Shown here: one piece after another, positions 35,671 through 46,847 of the stretch
Numbering within the stretch: position 1 is the first letter of the stretch
Layout of the letters: each line of letters opens with the position of its first letter
Assembly: GCA_937860145.1 (NCBI GenBank)
Contig: CALMBF010000078.1
Location: forward strand, 32,942-96,941
Reading direction: 5' to 3'
DNA: 64,000 nucleotides
From: an uncultured Geobacter sp.
GTDB lineage: Bacteria > Desulfobacterota > Desulfuromonadia > Geobacterales > DSM-12255
The notes under the pieces: generated by a model
Told to the model about the DNA's origin: nothing
The model's database searches: none
What the model saw: only the letters and a program-made list of their open reading frames with translations
Translations under genes and position numbers: made by a program

Positions 35671-36954
35671 CTACAATCGCCATAGTTTCATCCCTGATTG
35701 CTGGATTGACGGCCGGTCGAAGGCCCCTTTCACATCGATCAACAGCGGTGCCCCGTTCATCAACCCCCTAAGCATGTCGACAGACAACTCCCGGTATGGC
35801 TTGTGCGCAACTGCAACAACGAGCGCCTCGGCAGTTTTCAGCTCAGAGAAGGGAATCAGGCTGACACCGTACTCGCGCAGAGCTTCGTCAGGATCGGCCA
35901 ACGGATCGCTGACCTGAACCTGCAGGCCATAATCCTGGAGTTCCCTTATGATGTCGATCACCTTGGAATTGCGCAGATCGGGACAGTCTTCCTTGAAGGT
36001 GAGACCCAGGACGGTAACCGTGGCACCGATCATGTTGTGGCCGGCATGGATCATCTCCTTGACGGTGCGCTGGGCAATGAATTTTCCCATACCATCGTTG
36101 ATACGGCGTCCAGCAAGTATGACCTGGGGGATGTAACCGATCTTTTCTGCCTTATGGGTCAGGTAATAGGGATCGACGCCGATGCAGTGTCCACCTACCA
36201 GTCCCGGTTTGAACCTGACAAAATTCCACTTGGTCCCGGCTGCTTCCAGAACATCGTTGGTGTCGATACCAAGCCGGTCGAAGATCAGCGCCAGCTCGTT
36301 CATGAGCGCAATATTCAGGTCGCGCTGGGTATTCTCGATGACCTTGGCAGCCTCTGCGACCTTGATGGAGGTTGCCCGGTGAACTCCGGCAGTAACCACG
36401 GATTCATAAACCCGGGCGACGATATCGAGTGTTGTATCGTCCTGGCCGGAAACAACTTTCCTGATTTTCGTGAACGTATGTTCCTTGTCGCCGGGATTTA
36501 TCCGTTCGGGTGAGTACCCGACCGTGAAATCCCTGCCACACGCGAGTCCGGAAATCCGCTCCAGTATCGGAACACACTCCTCCTCAGTGACACCGGGGTA
36601 CACGGTAGACTCGTAGACGACAATATCACCCTTTTTCAGGGCACGGGCGACGGTTTCCGTAGCTTTGTACACAGGGGAGAGATCGGGTTGATTGGCACTG
36701 TCGATCGGGGTGGGGACTGCAACGATGTGAAAATCAGCCAGACGTAGTTCATCTATGCTGTTCGTGAAGAGAATATCGGCTGACCTGAGGTCTGAAGCTG
36801 CCACTTCACCGGTGCGATCGTATGACTGCTTGAGTTCCTGGATACGTGTCGCATCGATGTCAAAGCCGATGGTCTGCCCGTGTAATCCGAAAGCCACAGC
36901 CACGGGGAGTCCAACGTATCCCAGACCGATGACTGATATTGTTCGCGTATGCAT
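35671..36954 (-). CDS. UDP-N-acetyl-hexosamine 6-dehydrogenase (TviB/WbpA-like)
   Basis: A 427-residue nucleotide-sugar dehydrogenase that oxidises UDP-GlcNAc (or UDP-GalNAc) twice at C6 to the uronic acid. Visible: NAD loop VIGLGYVGLPVAVAFG, VESTVYPGVTEEE-type segment, and the catalytic cysteine in GGHCIGVDPYYLTHKAE, a form typical of TviB/WbpO enzymes. As the gene before WbpB- and WbpD-like genes it supplies the first step of UDP-2,3-diacetamido-2,3-dideoxy-glucuronate synthesis. GlcNAc versus GalNAc cannot be decided from sequence alone; the neighbours favour GlcNAc. Confidence 0.9.
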   Translation of the reverse strand: MHTRTISVIGLGYVGLPVAVAFGLHGQTIGFDIDATRIQELKQSYDRTGEVAASDLRSADILFTNSIDELRLADFHIVAVPTPIDSANQPDLSPVYKATETVARALKKGDIVVYESTVYPGVTEEECVPILERISGLACGRDFTVGYSPERINPGDKEHTFTKIRKVVSGQDDTTLDIVARVYESVVTAGVHRATSIKVAEAAKVIENTQRDLNIALMNELALIFDRLGIDTNDVLEAAGTKWNFVRFKPGLVGGHCIGVDPYYLTHKAEKIGYIPQVILAGRRINDGMGKFIAQRTVKEMIHAGHNMIGATVTVLGLTFKEDCPDLRNSKVIDIIRELQDYGLQVQVSDPLADPDEALREYGVSLIPFSELKTAEALVVAVAHKPYRELSVDMLRGLMNGAPLLIDVKGAFDRPSIQQSGMKLWRL

Positions 36955-37009
36955 AGAACCAGTAACTCCTCAGTCGCGTCGTTATTTGCAGTTACATCAG
37001 GTAGGTATG

Positions 37010-38074
37010 TTAATGGCCCAATCTTTCGAGCTTGTAGGCACCACTCAACACCCTCTGCCACCAGGTTTCGTTGTCGAGATACCACTGGACAGTCTTGCGC
37101 ATTCCGGTTTCAAATGTTTCGGACGGTATCCAGCCCAGTTCGTTCTTTATCTTGCTCGCATCGATGGCATACCTGTGATCATGCCCCGGACGGTCCTTGA
37201 CGAATGTGATGAGGTCACGGTAACTCTTTATACCGACTGTTTTGCGTTCCGCTGCAAGCTCCTCCAACAGGTCACAGATCGTGTGAACCACATGAAGATT
37301 TTTCTGCTCGTTGTGACCGCCGATATTGTAGGTTTCGCCGACTCTACCCCTCATGACCACCTCGACAAGTGCCCGGGCGTGGTCTTCGACGAACAGCCAG
37401 TCACGGACCTGCTGGCCGTCGCCGTACACGGGAAGCGGCTTGCCGTGCAGGGCGTTGAGAATCATATGCGGGATCAGCTTTTCGGGGAAATGATAGGGGC
37501 CGTAATTGTTGGAGCAGTTGGTGACGAGGGTCGGAAGCCCATAGGTGCGCTGCCAGGCACGGACGAGGTGGTCGCTGGCCGCCTTGCTCGCAGAATAAGG
37601 AGAACTGGGGGCATAGGGGGTTGTCTCGGTAAAAAGATCGTCAACGCCATGGAGGTCACCGTAGACCTCATCGGTGCTGACATGGTGAAACCGGAAGGAT
37701 TCCTTCCGTGCCGGGGGGAGCTGCGACCAATAGGCCCTGGTGACCTCAAGAAGAGTGTAGGTACCGGTTATGTTCGTTTCGATGAAGGTGCCGGGGCCGT
37801 CGATGGAACGATCGACATGGGATTCGGCTGCCAGGTGCATAACGGCGTCGGGCTGGAATTCGGTGAAGATCCTCTCCACATCGGCTCGGTCCACGATATC
37901 CGCCTGCCTGAACTGATAGCGCGGATTGCCGCTCACCTCCGCCAGCGACTCGAGGTTGCCCGCATAGGTGAGCTTGTCAAGGTTCAGTACCTGATGCTCC
38001 GTGTTGCGGACGAGGTGACGGACTACTGCTGAGCCGATGAACCCCGCTCCGCCTGTGACGATCAGTTTAGTCAT
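37010..38074 (-). CDS. rfbB: dTDP-glucose 4,6-dehydratase
   Basis: An extended SDR enzyme of 354 residues that makes dTDP-4-keto-6-deoxyglucose. NAD motif [11 protein letters not shown], active-site STDEVYGDL and [11 protein letters not shown], and C-terminal [12 protein letters not shown], are all as in RmlB. It overlaps the Wzz-like stop by eight bases. No rmlA, rmlC or rmlD is in the window, so the rest of a rhamnose or other deoxysugar route must be elsewhere. Confidence 0.95.
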   Translation of the reverse strand: MTKLIVTGGAGFIGSAVVRHLVRNTEHQVLNLDKLTYAGNLESLAEVSGNPRYQFRQADIVDRADVERIFTEFQPDAVMHLAAESHVDRSIDGPGTFIETNITGTYTLLEVTRAYWSQLPPARKESFRFHHVSTDEVYGDLHGVDDLFTETTPYAPSSPYSASKAASDHLVRAWQRTYGLPTLVTNCSNNYGPYHFPEKLIPHMILNALHGKPLPVYGDGQQVRDWLFVEDHARALVEVVMRGRVGETYNIGGHNEQKNLHVVHTICDLLEELAAERKTVGIKSYRDLITFVKDRPGHDHRYAIDASKIKNELGWIPSETFETGMRKTVQWYLDNETWWQRVLSGAYKLERLGH

Positions 38075-39293
38075 TGGTCTGTCTCCTCAATGGTACAGGC
38101 AAGCGCAATCCGTTCTTGATCTCGGCAAGGGTGCGGCGATCATCGGCAGAGAGATTGGCAAGATACTCAAGGACGAATGCCAGGAATATTGAACAAATGA
38201 ACGAGGTCACGGTCGACAACAAGACTATCTGGGCACGATTGGGCTTGCTTTTACGATCGGGGACCACTGCGTCATCTATGATCTGCAAGGATGACGTGTC
38301 ACGATTTTCATTGATCTTTGCCAGCTCATACTGCTTGGTAAGCTGCTCCAGAATGGCTTCCTGGGTTTTCACCTCACGCATCCTGCGAATGGATTCGAGG
38401 GCGAGACCGGGAATCTTTCCAACAGAGGGGATGCCTTCTCCGTCACCTCCCCCACTCCCGCCAAGAAGTCCGAGTTCCCGCTTGAGTCTGTCCACCGCTG
38501 CCGTGAGCACGATCACTTCCGGGCTCTCATCGGTCTGGTAGCTCCGCTTTGCCGCAAGCTGGACCTCTTTTGAAGCGAGCTCAGCTTTCAGTTTGGCAAC
38601 ACCTTCAATGGATGCCTTTGCCTGTTCATCCATCTTGATGGCCTTGGTCTGCTGGGCAAAACTCTTCATTTCATCTTCGGCCTTTTTCAGGTCCTTCCTG
38701 ACCACCTCAAGCCGTTTTTCAAGAAAAATACGTTCGTTACTGACCTTGGCGAGATTCAACTGCACACTGCGGCGACAAAGCTCCTCAACGGTTGCCGTGA
38801 CGAGCCGGGCAGCCATTTCAGGCTTTCTGTGGTTAGCGGCAATCGAAATGATCCCGTCCTTTTGACCAACCTGTACATTGATGGTGCGGGCATAAGCCTT
38901 GCGTGCATCATCTGCCGTCTTCGCATTGAAGGCCTTTGCCAGGTTGAGCTTGATGATTACCGCATCGGCAACGGACCGGCTCCTGACAAGAGAAACGTAC
39001 ATGTCAGCAGTCCCGCCGAAACTGCCGCCAAGACCGGCTGCCGCGGCGAGACCCCCCAATTGGCCGAGGGCTGCGGAAAAGTTGCCGCCCTCTTTTTGAG
39101 GGGGCAACACCTTGGCCGTTGCCGTGTAGATGTTGGGAAGGTAAAGGCTGTAACCGACCGAGGCAGCTGCAGCAACCAGAGTAATGGTTAAGATAAGCAT
39201 TTTTCGTTTAACCAGAACATGAAGAAGATTCAGCAGGTTCAATTCCCCCTCGCTTTCAGGAGACAACGGTTGTGTTTCGTGATTTTCATCCAT
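38067..39293 (-). CDS. wzz: Chain-length determinant / polysaccharide co-polymerase (Wzz family)
   Basis: A 408-residue inner-membrane protein with an N-terminal helix ([20 protein letters not shown], about 33-53), a large periplasmic coiled-coil region (about 150-330), and a C-terminal helix ([20 protein letters not shown]). It sets the length of exported polymer with Wzy. No tyrosine kinase domain is fused. It is 31 bases after wza in the same direction. Confidence 0.9.
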   Translation of the reverse strand: MDENHETQPLSPESEGELNLLNLLHVLVKRKMLILTITLVAAAASVGYSLYLPNIYTATAKVLPPQKEGGNFSAALGQLGGLAAAAGLGGSFGGTADMYVSLVRSRSVADAVIIKLNLAKAFNAKTADDARKAYARTINVQVGQKDGIISIAANHRKPEMAARLVTATVEELCRRSVQLNLAKVSNERIFLEKRLEVVRKDLKKAEDEMKSFAQQTKAIKMDEQAKASIEGVAKLKAELASKEVQLAAKRSYQTDESPEVIVLTAAVDRLKRELGLLGGSGGGDGEGIPSVGKIPGLALESIRRMREVKTQEAILEQLTKQYELAKINENRDTSSLQIIDDAVVPDRKSKPNRAQIVLLSTVTSFICSIFLAFVLEYLANLSADDRRTLAEIKNGLRLPVPLRRQTND

Positions 39294-39324
39294 GGAATGC
39301 CTCTAGCCGCAAGTGACGAGACTA

Positions 39325-40404
39325 TCAATAACCCGACAGGTATTTGACCTGGACAAAAGGATTCAATATCGCGCCGACAAGCTGCATTGAAGGGATCAGT
39401 TCGTTGATCGCCTGGTTCCAGTTGGCAATCCGGCTCTTGGGGACATAGACGATGTCGCCGTCACAAAGGGGAAACGGCCTGGCTTCACCCGCAAGGATCC
39501 TGTCCAGGTCGACAACGATCAACTCTCCCCGTGTCGGGCTTAAGGAACGGATTATCCTGATATTACGATCATAACTTATGTCCCCGAGGCCGCCAGCTGC
39601 TGCAACAGCCTGGTGAAGGAGGAGCTTGCCGTTTTTCAGCTCGATCGGCCCCGGGTTTTTTACCGCGCCGAACACGAAGACATTCTGCAGGGTGTTATCA
39701 GGAATATAGATGGTATCGCCGGGGTGGAGCCAGACATTCTGCTTTTGGTCGCCATCGTGAAGCAGCGCATAGATATCGACGGGGACGATCTTGTTGCTGC
39801 GAAGAAGGCGGGCACCGCGCAGGTTTGCCGTCGATTCCATCCCCTGGCCAAGAGACACGCCTTGTATGAGATTGAGAGGCCGGTCCATATAGAACGTGCC
39901 GGCCCTTTTGAACTGGCCGAGCAGATACAGGGGGTGACTCCTGTATTCGACCATCTCTACCACGACGGAGGGAGTTTTGAGATACTTCCGATAAGAATCC
40001 TGCAGACGGTCACGAATCTGTCGCAGGGAGAGGCCTGACACTTCTACGGATCCCACAAGGGGGAGTTGTATGGTGCCGCCGGAATCGACCCTGCTCCCCT
40101 TGGCACCGCTTGTCACTTGTTCGGGTCGTCCCTCTGACAACATGTTCGGTAACCCGTAGACTGTTACCGACAGTATGTCACCAGGGCCAACCAGGTAATC
40201 TACGGGAGTAGATGCGGGCAGCGGTTCGCCGTTCACAGAGACCTGCTGTGATGCCACGACCGGTGAAGTCTCTTCCAGCTGAATGGATGTGACCGTCAAA
40301 GGAGATGGTGCAGTAGTGCCGAAACATCCGGGCAACAGTACTAACCCTGCGAAGAAAAAACAGCGCATCAACCAACCACGCCAGTCAATATGTGTCATAG
40401 TCAC
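39325..40404 (-). CDS. wza: Outer-membrane polysaccharide export lipoprotein (Wza-like)
   Basis: A 359-residue lipoprotein with lipobox LLPG-Cys27 after a hydrophobic signal, a polysaccharide export domain (VDYLVGPGDILSVTVYG), SLBB-type repeats (PLYLLGQFKRAGTFY; NVFVFGAVKNPGPIELKNG), and a C-terminal part that ends near the membrane helix. It would form the outer-membrane channel of a capsule or exopolysaccharide exporter together with the co-polymerase encoded next to it. Secure family call. Confidence 0.93.
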   Translation of the reverse strand: MTMTHIDWRGWLMRCFFFAGLVLLPGCFGTTAPSPLTVTSIQLEETSPVVASQQVSVNGEPLPASTPVDYLVGPGDILSVTVYGLPNMLSEGRPEQVTSGAKGSRVDSGGTIQLPLVGSVEVSGLSLRQIRDRLQDSYRKYLKTPSVVVEMVEYRSHPLYLLGQFKRAGTFYMDRPLNLIQGVSLGQGMESTANLRGARLLRSNKIVPVDIYALLHDGDQKQNVWLHPGDTIYIPDNTLQNVFVFGAVKNPGPIELKNGKLLLHQAVAAAGGLGDISYDRNIRIIRSLSPTRGELIVVDLDRILAGEARPFPLCDGDIVYVPKSRIANWNQAINELIPSMQLVGAILNPFVQVKYLSGY

Positions 40405-40450
40405 CCTGATCCGGACTAGCTGAAAATTACGTCATAGCCAACAAACAGCA

Positions 40451-41485
<1,035 letters not shown>

Positions 41486-41500
41486 ATTCTCCTGTAACTT

Positions 41501-42475
41501 TTATAATCTGACAGCATCCTTGTTTTGGAGGAACCATTCGTAGGTCTTTTCAATCCCGCTTCTCAGGCTGGTTTGCGCCTGCCATCCCAGAGAGTTTACA
41601 CGCGATACATCCTGTAACTTTCGGGGAGTACCGTCGGGCTTGGTTGTGTCGAAAACGATTTCACCCCGGAAGCCTGTGACATCCCTGACGATTTCTGCCA
41701 GTTCCCGTATGGTGATGTCTTTGCCCGTGCCGAGATTAACAAAATTCGGCTCGGGATAACAGAGCAGTTCCGACACGATCCGCTCCCGTTCAAGTTCCAT
41801 CAGGAACATGCAACCATCTGCCATGTCGTCTACGAAGAGAAACTCTCTACGCGGTGCTCCTGAGCCCCAGACGACAACCTCTTTCAGTGACAACTCCCTG
41901 GCCTCGTGGAAACGACGAATAAGAGCCGGCAACACGTGACTGTTTTCGGGGTGGAAATTATCACCGGGTCCATAGAGATTAGTCGGCATGACCGCAATGA
42001 ACTCGGTGCCATACTGCCTGTTGTACGCTTCACACATCTTAAGGCCGGCTATCTTGGCTATGGCGTACGGTTCATTGGTCGGCTCCAGCAGACCGGTCAA
42101 CAGATGCTCTTCTTTCATGGGCTGGGGGGCGAGCTTGGGGTAAATGCAGGACGAACCGAGGAACAGAAGCCGCTTCACCCCGTTCAGGTAGGCATGATGA
42201 ATCACATTTGCCTCTATCATCATGTTTTCATAAATGAAGTCTGCAGGATAGGTGTTGTTCGCATGGATACCGCCGACTTTTGCAGCTGCCAGGAAAACAT
42301 ACTCAGGCTTTTCACGCCGGAAAAAATCAGCTACTTCCTGCTGGGAGGTGAGGTCAAGCCGCTTCCTGTCGGGGAGAAGAATATTACGGTAACCGTCTGC
42401 GCGAAGACGGCGAACAAGGGCAGAACCGACAAGCCCCTGAGCCCCCGCGACGTATATGGATGCCTCTTTGTTCAC
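41501..42475 (-). CDS. fcl: GDP-L-fucose synthase
   Basis: Epimerase-reductase that turns the Gmd product into GDP-L-fucose. Motifs: [16 protein letters not shown], the [16 protein letters not shown] segment, and catalytic [12 protein letters not shown] start at GTG 42475, which gives the family's normal N-terminus [10 protein letters not shown]; the ORF extends to GTG 42496, but that puts the start in the GAGGAG ribosome site itself. That site lies 13 bases from 42475, which is long. It is the first gene of the minus-strand polysaccharide series. Confidence 0.95.
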   Translation of the reverse strand: MNKEASIYVAGAQGLVGSALVRRLRADGYRNILLPDRKRLDLTSQQEVADFFRREKPEYVFLAAAKVGGIHANNTYPADFIYENMMIEANVIHHAYLNGVKRLLFLGSSCIYPKLAPQPMKEEHLLTGLLEPTNEPYAIAKIAGLKMCEAYNRQYGTEFIAVMPTNLYGPGDNFHPENSHVLPALIRRFHEARELSLKEVVVWGSGAPRREFLFVDDMADGCMFLMELERERIVSELLCYPEPNFVNLGTGKDITIRELAEIVRDVTGFRGEIVFDTTKPDGTPRKLQDVSRVNSLGWQAQTSLRSGIEKTYEWFLQNKDAVRL

Positions 42476-42711
42476 AGTCTGAATTAATCTCCTCACTGTC
42501 GTACGGATTATTGAACAGAGTAAATACGAGAGCTACGGACTATCCCCTGAAACCAGCTCACGACAGATTCTGCAATATTATTGGAATTTTATTTAAATAC
42601 AATAGGGCATCATTACGCGTCAAGTCATATCAAGCCACCGGTTAACATGAAGCTTGATTTTATCTGTCAAAGCTGTACTATTGCAAAAACAACACACCTA
42701 GGAGACAGCCA
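42476..42711. promoter_or_regulatory. Divergent promoter region of the polysaccharide locus
   Basis: About 236 bases, AT-rich, between fcl (minus) and wbpE (plus). It should carry both promoters, so a single region can co-regulate export genes and the aminotransferase of the same pathway. A clear ribosome site AGGAGAC precedes wbpE. I could not pick out convincing -35/-10 pairs or a sigma-54 element. Confidence 0.5.
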
Positions 42712-43845
42712 ATGAGCCAGATACCTTTCATCGACCTGAACAGACAACAGCAGAGGATCCTCCCCGACCTCGAACGCCGCATGGCCGCAGTACTTAAGCA
42801 TGGACAGTACATTCTCGGCCCGGAAGTGGCCGAACTTGAATCCAAGCTTGCAGCCTATGCCGGCACAAAACATTGCATTACCGTCTCGAGCGGTACCGAT
42901 GCCCTGCTTATCGCCCTGATGGCTCTCGGGATCGGACCTGGCGACGAAGTCATAACCACCCCGTTCACGTTTATCGCCACGGGCGAAGTCATTGCCCTGC
43001 TCGGAGCGACACCCGTCTTCGTGGATATTGCTCCCCGCACTTACAATATCGACCCCTCACTCCTTGAGGCGGCAATAACTCCCAGAACCCGCGCCATCAT
43101 GCCTGTCAGTCTCTACGGGCAGTGCGCCGATTTCGACGCAATCAATGCCGTTGTGGACAAGGCCAACCAGTGCCGGAACGATGCAGCGACCCGAATATAC
43201 GTCATCGAAGACGCCTGCCAGAGTTTTGGCGCCACGTACAAAGGACGGAAATCCTGTGCCCTCTCCCACATCGGGTGCACAAGCTTTTTCCCGTCCAAGC
43301 CCCTCGGCTGCTATGGGGACGGCGGTGCCTGCTTCACCGATGATGACGCCATTGCCGCAAAAATACGTCAAGTGATGAATCATGGTCAGGACAGGCGCTA
43401 CCATCACCCCATGATCGGTGTCAACGGTCGTTTCGATACCCTGCAGGCGGCAGTCCTTCTGGCCAAATTCGAGATATTCGCCGAGGAGGTAGAACTGCGC
43501 TCCTCCATAGGCTCTGCGTACAGCAAGGCATTTGCGGCAACTGGCGCCGGGGTCGTGACCCCGTTCATCGAAGAGTACAATACCAGCGTCTATGCCCAGT
43601 ACACGATCCAGGTCGAGGACAGGGACAAGCTGCAGCAGGCGCTGCAGGCACAAGGGATTCCCACCGCTGTCCACTACCCTGTCCCCCTGAATCTGCAACC
43701 GGCATTTGCTGATCTCAACAAGCCGGCCGGGAGTTTCCCCGTTGCCGAGGCCGTAGCCGGCAAAGTAATGAGTCTGCCGATGCATCCGTATCTGAACGAG
43801 AGCGATATGCAGCGCATTGTCACTGCAGTGGCGGAATCGCTCTGA
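42712..43845 (+). CDS. wbpE: UDP-3-keto-uronate aminotransferase (WbpE/WlbC-like)
   Basis: A 377-residue PLP-dependent aminotransferase making the 3-amino intermediate of UDP-2,3-diacetamido-uronic acid. The match to WbpE is close along the length: FIDLNRQQQRI, KHGQYILGPEVAELE, EDACQSFGATYKG, PLP lysine in TSFFPSKPLGCYGDGGA, HGQDRRYHHPMIGVNGRFDTL and PTAVHYPVPLN. It is on the opposite strand to its pathway partners at 33995-36954, separated by the export and precursor genes, but shares their divergent control region. Confidence 0.93.
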   Translation: MSQIPFIDLNRQQQRILPDLERRMAAVLKHGQYILGPEVAELESKLAAYAGTKHCITVSSGTDALLIALMALGIGPGDEVITTPFTFIATGEVIALLGATPVFVDIAPRTYNIDPSLLEAAITPRTRAIMPVSLYGQCADFDAINAVVDKANQCRNDAATRIYVIEDACQSFGATYKGRKSCALSHIGCTSFFPSKPLGCYGDGGACFTDDDAIAAKIRQVMNHGQDRRYHHPMIGVNGRFDTLQAAVLLAKFEIFAEEVELRSSIGSAYSKAFAATGAGVVTPFIEEYNTSVYAQYTIQVEDRDKLQQALQAQGIPTAVHYPVPLNLQPAFADLNKPAGSFPVAEAVAGKVMSLPMHPYLNESDMQRIVTAVAESL

Positions 43846-43879
43846 TTTCACAACATCACCAGCTGATTATGGAGAGGTA

Positions 43880-44185
43880 ATGCTTACAGGTAAACAGAAG
43901 AGACACTTGCGCGGCCTTGGTCATGACTTGAAGCCCGTGGTCATGGTCGGGAAAAACGAGATGAATGACAGCCTCATCTCAGAGACTGATGCTGCGCTGA
44001 CAGCACACGAACTGATCAAGATCAAGATTTTGGAGAGCTGTACGATGGATCGTCATGAAGTGGCGGAGTCACTGGCAAAACTTTGTGGAGCCGATGTCGC
44101 CCAGGTCCTCGGCAGGACAGTCCTTCTATATCGCGGCAGTGATGACGCTAAAATCGAGCTACCGAAGGATTCCGGCAAACGGTAG
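43880..44185 (+). CDS. yhbY: YhbY-family RNA-binding (CRM domain) protein
   Basis: A 101-residue CRM-domain protein associated with the large ribosomal subunit in other bacteria. LTGKQKRHLRGLGHDLKPVVMVGKNE is the classic N-terminal half with the GxxG-type loop, followed by AHELIKIKILES and LGRTVLLYRGS. The start is ATG 43880 after GGAGAGG; the open frame to 43817 overlaps wbpE and is not favoured. It is followed by a strong terminator, so wbpE and this gene form one short unit. Confidence 0.93.
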   Translation: MLTGKQKRHLRGLGHDLKPVVMVGKNEMNDSLISETDAALTAHELIKIKILESCTMDRHEVAESLAKLCGADVAQVLGRTVLLYRGSDDAKIELPKDSGKR

Positions 44186-44206
44186 CATCCTGCTCTTACA
44201 CGAACG

Positions 44207-44239
44207 AAAGGGCATCCCCGCACGGGAGATGCCCTTTTT
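44207..44239 (+). terminator. Intrinsic terminator after yhbY
   Basis: Ten-base stem AAAGGGCATC / GATGCCCTTT (44207-44216, 44228-44237) with an 11-base loop that can itself pair, then a run of T. Readthrough from the left is stopped before the convergent ferredoxin gene; the A-run on the left gives it weak activity in the other direction as well. Confidence 0.88.
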
Positions 44240-44252
44240 CCTGCCTTCTCGA

Positions 44253-44441
44253 TCACTCTTTCCAGAATATTGCCGTCACGGGGCAGCCGTCGATGCACTG
44301 CTGGATCTTCTCCTCCGAAGCTCCTTTCGGATTGTAGGCAATTGACGCACCGTTTTCCAGCCGGAACACTTCCGGAGCTACAGATACACAGAGACCACAG
44401 GCGATACAGGCTTCGCGATCGACTTCAACTATCTTTTCCAT
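44253..44441 (-). CDS. Small 4Fe-4S ferredoxin
   Basis: A 62-residue single-cluster ferredoxin. Cluster cysteines are in CIACGLC (Cys13, 16, 19) plus CP near the end (QCIDGCPVTAI), the C-x2-C-x2-C...C pattern of monocluster ferredoxins. The second-cluster positions are gone. A further Cys just before the last ligand could form a disulfide. It serves as a cytoplasmic one-electron carrier; partner not apparent. Good GGAG ribosome site before ATG 44441. Confidence 0.9.
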   Translation of the reverse strand: MEKIVEVDREACIACGLCVSVAPEVFRLENGASIAYNPKGASEEKIQQCIDGCPVTAIFWKE

Positions 44442-44485
44442 AACTATCTCCTTGCCATGTCAGTTCTCACTTACGGCGATGCGAA

Positions 44486-45631
44486 CTACACACGCTCATA
44501 AGGTTCGAACAGCTTCTTGTATTCATCCAGGGCAAACCTGTCCGTCATGCCGGCAATGTAGTCACATATGACACGTTCTTTCCCCAGGATATCCATTTTC
44601 TTTCTGTATTTGACGGGAAGCAGCGAAGGATAGCTGCAGTAAGTGGCAAAGAGGTCGGAGATATATCGTTCGGCCTTGACCCGCATGCGTTCGACCTTGT
44701 AGTGCCGATAGAGATTCTCGTGCAGGAATCGCTTGAGTTCACGGTTCTTGCGCGCCAGTTCCTTGCTGAAACCGACTACTGCGACGTTGATGCGACGCAG
44801 GTCTGCCACGGTTTCAATCCCTCTCTCCGCGATTTCCGCGGCAGTGGTTGCCGTCAGGTCGTTGATGAACAGGCCGATCAGCGCACTGATCGTCTGGTAC
44901 TTGACTCTTTCCGGATCGGCATGGGGATACTTCCTCGTCATGCTTTCATGGACCTCTGCCCAGAGTTCGACCCGTGAGAGCTGTTCAAAAGAGATATAAC
45001 CCGACTTCAGGCCGTCATCAATGTCGTGGTTGTTATAGGCGATCTCGTCTGCAAAATTGATCAGCTGCGCTTCCAGGAGCGGCACGACTCCGGGGTTGAA
45101 CTCTTCGATCAAGCCCCCGGGCGCATCATAGGGGGAAGAATGCTTTATGAGCCCTTCCCTCACCTCCCAGGACAGATTGAGCCCGTTGAATTCCACATAG
45201 CGCTCTTCGAGTTCATCGATAACACGGAGAGACTGGCAATTATGCTCGAAACCGCCATGGTCTGCCATCAGCCGATTGAGGACCTCTTCCCCGGTATGGC
45301 CGAATGGCGTATGCCCCAGGTCGTGAGCCAGCGCCAAGGCCTCCGTCAACTCCTCGTTGAGGAGCAGTCGCCTGGCGATCGCTTTCCCGATCTGGGCGAC
45401 CTCCAGAGAGTGGGTCAGCCTGGTCCGATAGTAATCGCCTTCATGGTTGACGAACACCTGGGTCTTATATTCAAGGCGACGGAAGGCGGCGGAGTGGATT
45501 ATCCTGTCCCTGTCCCGTTCGAATGCGGGGCGGTTGTCACGGAACACTTCACGGTAGCGCCTGCCTGCCGACTCGGAGCTTCGTGCCGCATAACCGGCCA
45601 GGTCTTTACGTTCGTACGATTCCAGCTGCAT
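44486..45631 (-). CDS. dgt: Deoxyguanosine triphosphate triphosphohydrolase-like (HD) protein
   Basis: Hydrolyses dNTPs to the nucleoside and triphosphate. The 381-residue protein has N-terminal YREVFRDNRPAFERDRDRIIHSAAFRRLEYKTQV (split in parts), RTRLTHSLEVAQIGK, and the HD metal motif ALAHDLGHTPFGHTGE. I start at ATG 45631 (AGGAG nine bases upstream); the frame continues to 45775 without a ribosome site. This is the type-2 dGTPase-like family common in non-enteric bacteria. Nucleotide preference is not clear from sequence. Confidence 0.93.
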   Translation of the reverse strand: MQLESYERKDLAGYAARSSESAGRRYREVFRDNRPAFERDRDRIIHSAAFRRLEYKTQVFVNHEGDYYRTRLTHSLEVAQIGKAIARRLLLNEELTEALALAHDLGHTPFGHTGEEVLNRLMADHGGFEHNCQSLRVIDELEERYVEFNGLNLSWEVREGLIKHSSPYDAPGGLIEEFNPGVVPLLEAQLINFADEIAYNNHDIDDGLKSGYISFEQLSRVELWAEVHESMTRKYPHADPERVKYQTISALIGLFINDLTATTAAEIAERGIETVADLRRINVAVVGFSKELARKNRELKRFLHENLYRHYKVERMRVKAERYISDLFATYCSYPSLLPVKYRKKMDILGKERVICDYIAGMTDRFALDEYKKLFEPYERV

Positions 45632-45761
45632 TGAAAATATCTCCTCATGTAAAAATACATTTGCCAAGCAGTCTGTCAATGGGAAATGAGTTCTTGACGC
45701 CCTATGCACGTCATGATAAAGACTTAATGCATTAATAACACTGTAGTTTATGGTGAAGCAT

Positions 45762-46844
45762 ATGCCGTTGAACATTTTACGACATCATATCTCTCCCCGC
45801 GTCAGGTCCATGCTCGGCAGCGACAGCAGAGTCTGCATGCTCGACGGCGGTACCGTATATCGCCACATTGCCGAATCCCCCTTTATCATCATGGCATGCA
45901 ACGCCAGGATCAGGCATGTCATACCGGGCATCATGCGGGCTGCTGAAGAACTGGACGCGGTGATAGCCTTCGAGCTGACGGCTACTGAAGGGGGACTGGA
46001 CGGCGGATACACCGGGCAAAGCCCGCAACAGTTCGTCTCCACGGTCATTGAATATGCGGAAAGCTGCAAGTTTACCAAACCGTTCATCATCCACGCCGAC
46101 CACATAACCATCAAAAACACTTCCACAGAAGAGTTGGAATCCGCAAGGTCGCTGATTGCGACCCAACTGACAGCGGGTTACAGGTCTTTTGCCCTCGACG
46201 CATCGTTCAACCCCATGGCTGACAATATCCGGATCATCTCCGAACTGGCTCCCCTCCTCCTTGCCGATGATGTCGGCCTGGAAGTCGAGATTGGCGAAAT
46301 TCCTCCTGTCGGACGGGAGTCGAGCCTGACTACGGTTGAAGACGTGGAAGAGTTCTTAGGCGGCCTGTCCGACCTGAACATCAAGCCTCACCTGCTTGCC
46401 ATCGACAACGGGAGCAAAAGCGGCAACTACCTCGACGGACAACTGGTCAACATCGACCTCGAACGGACCGGTGAAATATTCGCCGCTGCACGGAGATTCG
46501 GTGTGACCGGCCTTGTACAGCACGGCATCACCGGCACTCCGTTACGGATTGTCGGCAAACTGGCAGAGTATGGCATCCGCAAAGGCAATATCGGAACACT
46601 CTGGCAGAATGTCGCCCACGCCGGCCTGCCGCCCGAACTCCTGGACGAGATGCGCGACTGGGCGAGGGAAAACAGGTGCGACATCAAGTACGCAACGGGG
46701 GTATTTTACGACCGGATCAACTCGATTCCCCCAGAGGATGTCAAACTTATTGCCGACCTCGCATACCGTGAGGCCAGGGAGTTCATCACGGCATTCCACG
46801 CCAAGGGGAGTGCGACCCGACTGGCCGAAACGATCGGCGCATAA
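45762..46844 (+). CDS. Class II fructose-bisphosphate aldolase family protein
   Basis: A zinc-dependent ketose-bisphosphate aldolase fold, 360 residues. Zinc and phosphate motifs: FIIHADHITIK (first His pair), LEVEIGEIP, and GLVQHGITGTP. It resembles the larger aldolase-like enzymes seen in delta-proteobacteria more than the standard FbaA. Two starts are possible; ATG 45762 has GGTGA five bases upstream, while ATG 45750 has none. Substrate could be fructose-1,6-bisphosphate or another ketose phosphate. rsmD begins four bases past its stop. Confidence 0.8.
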   Translation: MPLNILRHHISPRVRSMLGSDSRVCMLDGGTVYRHIAESPFIIMACNARIRHVIPGIMRAAEELDAVIAFELTATEGGLDGGYTGQSPQQFVSTVIEYAESCKFTKPFIIHADHITIKNTSTEELESARSLIATQLTAGYRSFALDASFNPMADNIRIISELAPLLLADDVGLEVEIGEIPPVGRESSLTTVEDVEEFLGGLSDLNIKPHLLAIDNGSKSGNYLDGQLVNIDLERTGEIFAAARRFGVTGLVQHGITGTPLRIVGKLAEYGIRKGNIGTLWQNVAHAGLPPELLDEMRDWARENRCDIKYATGVFYDRINSIPPEDVKLIADLAYREAREFITAFHAKGSATRLAETIGA

Positions 46845-46847
46845 TAC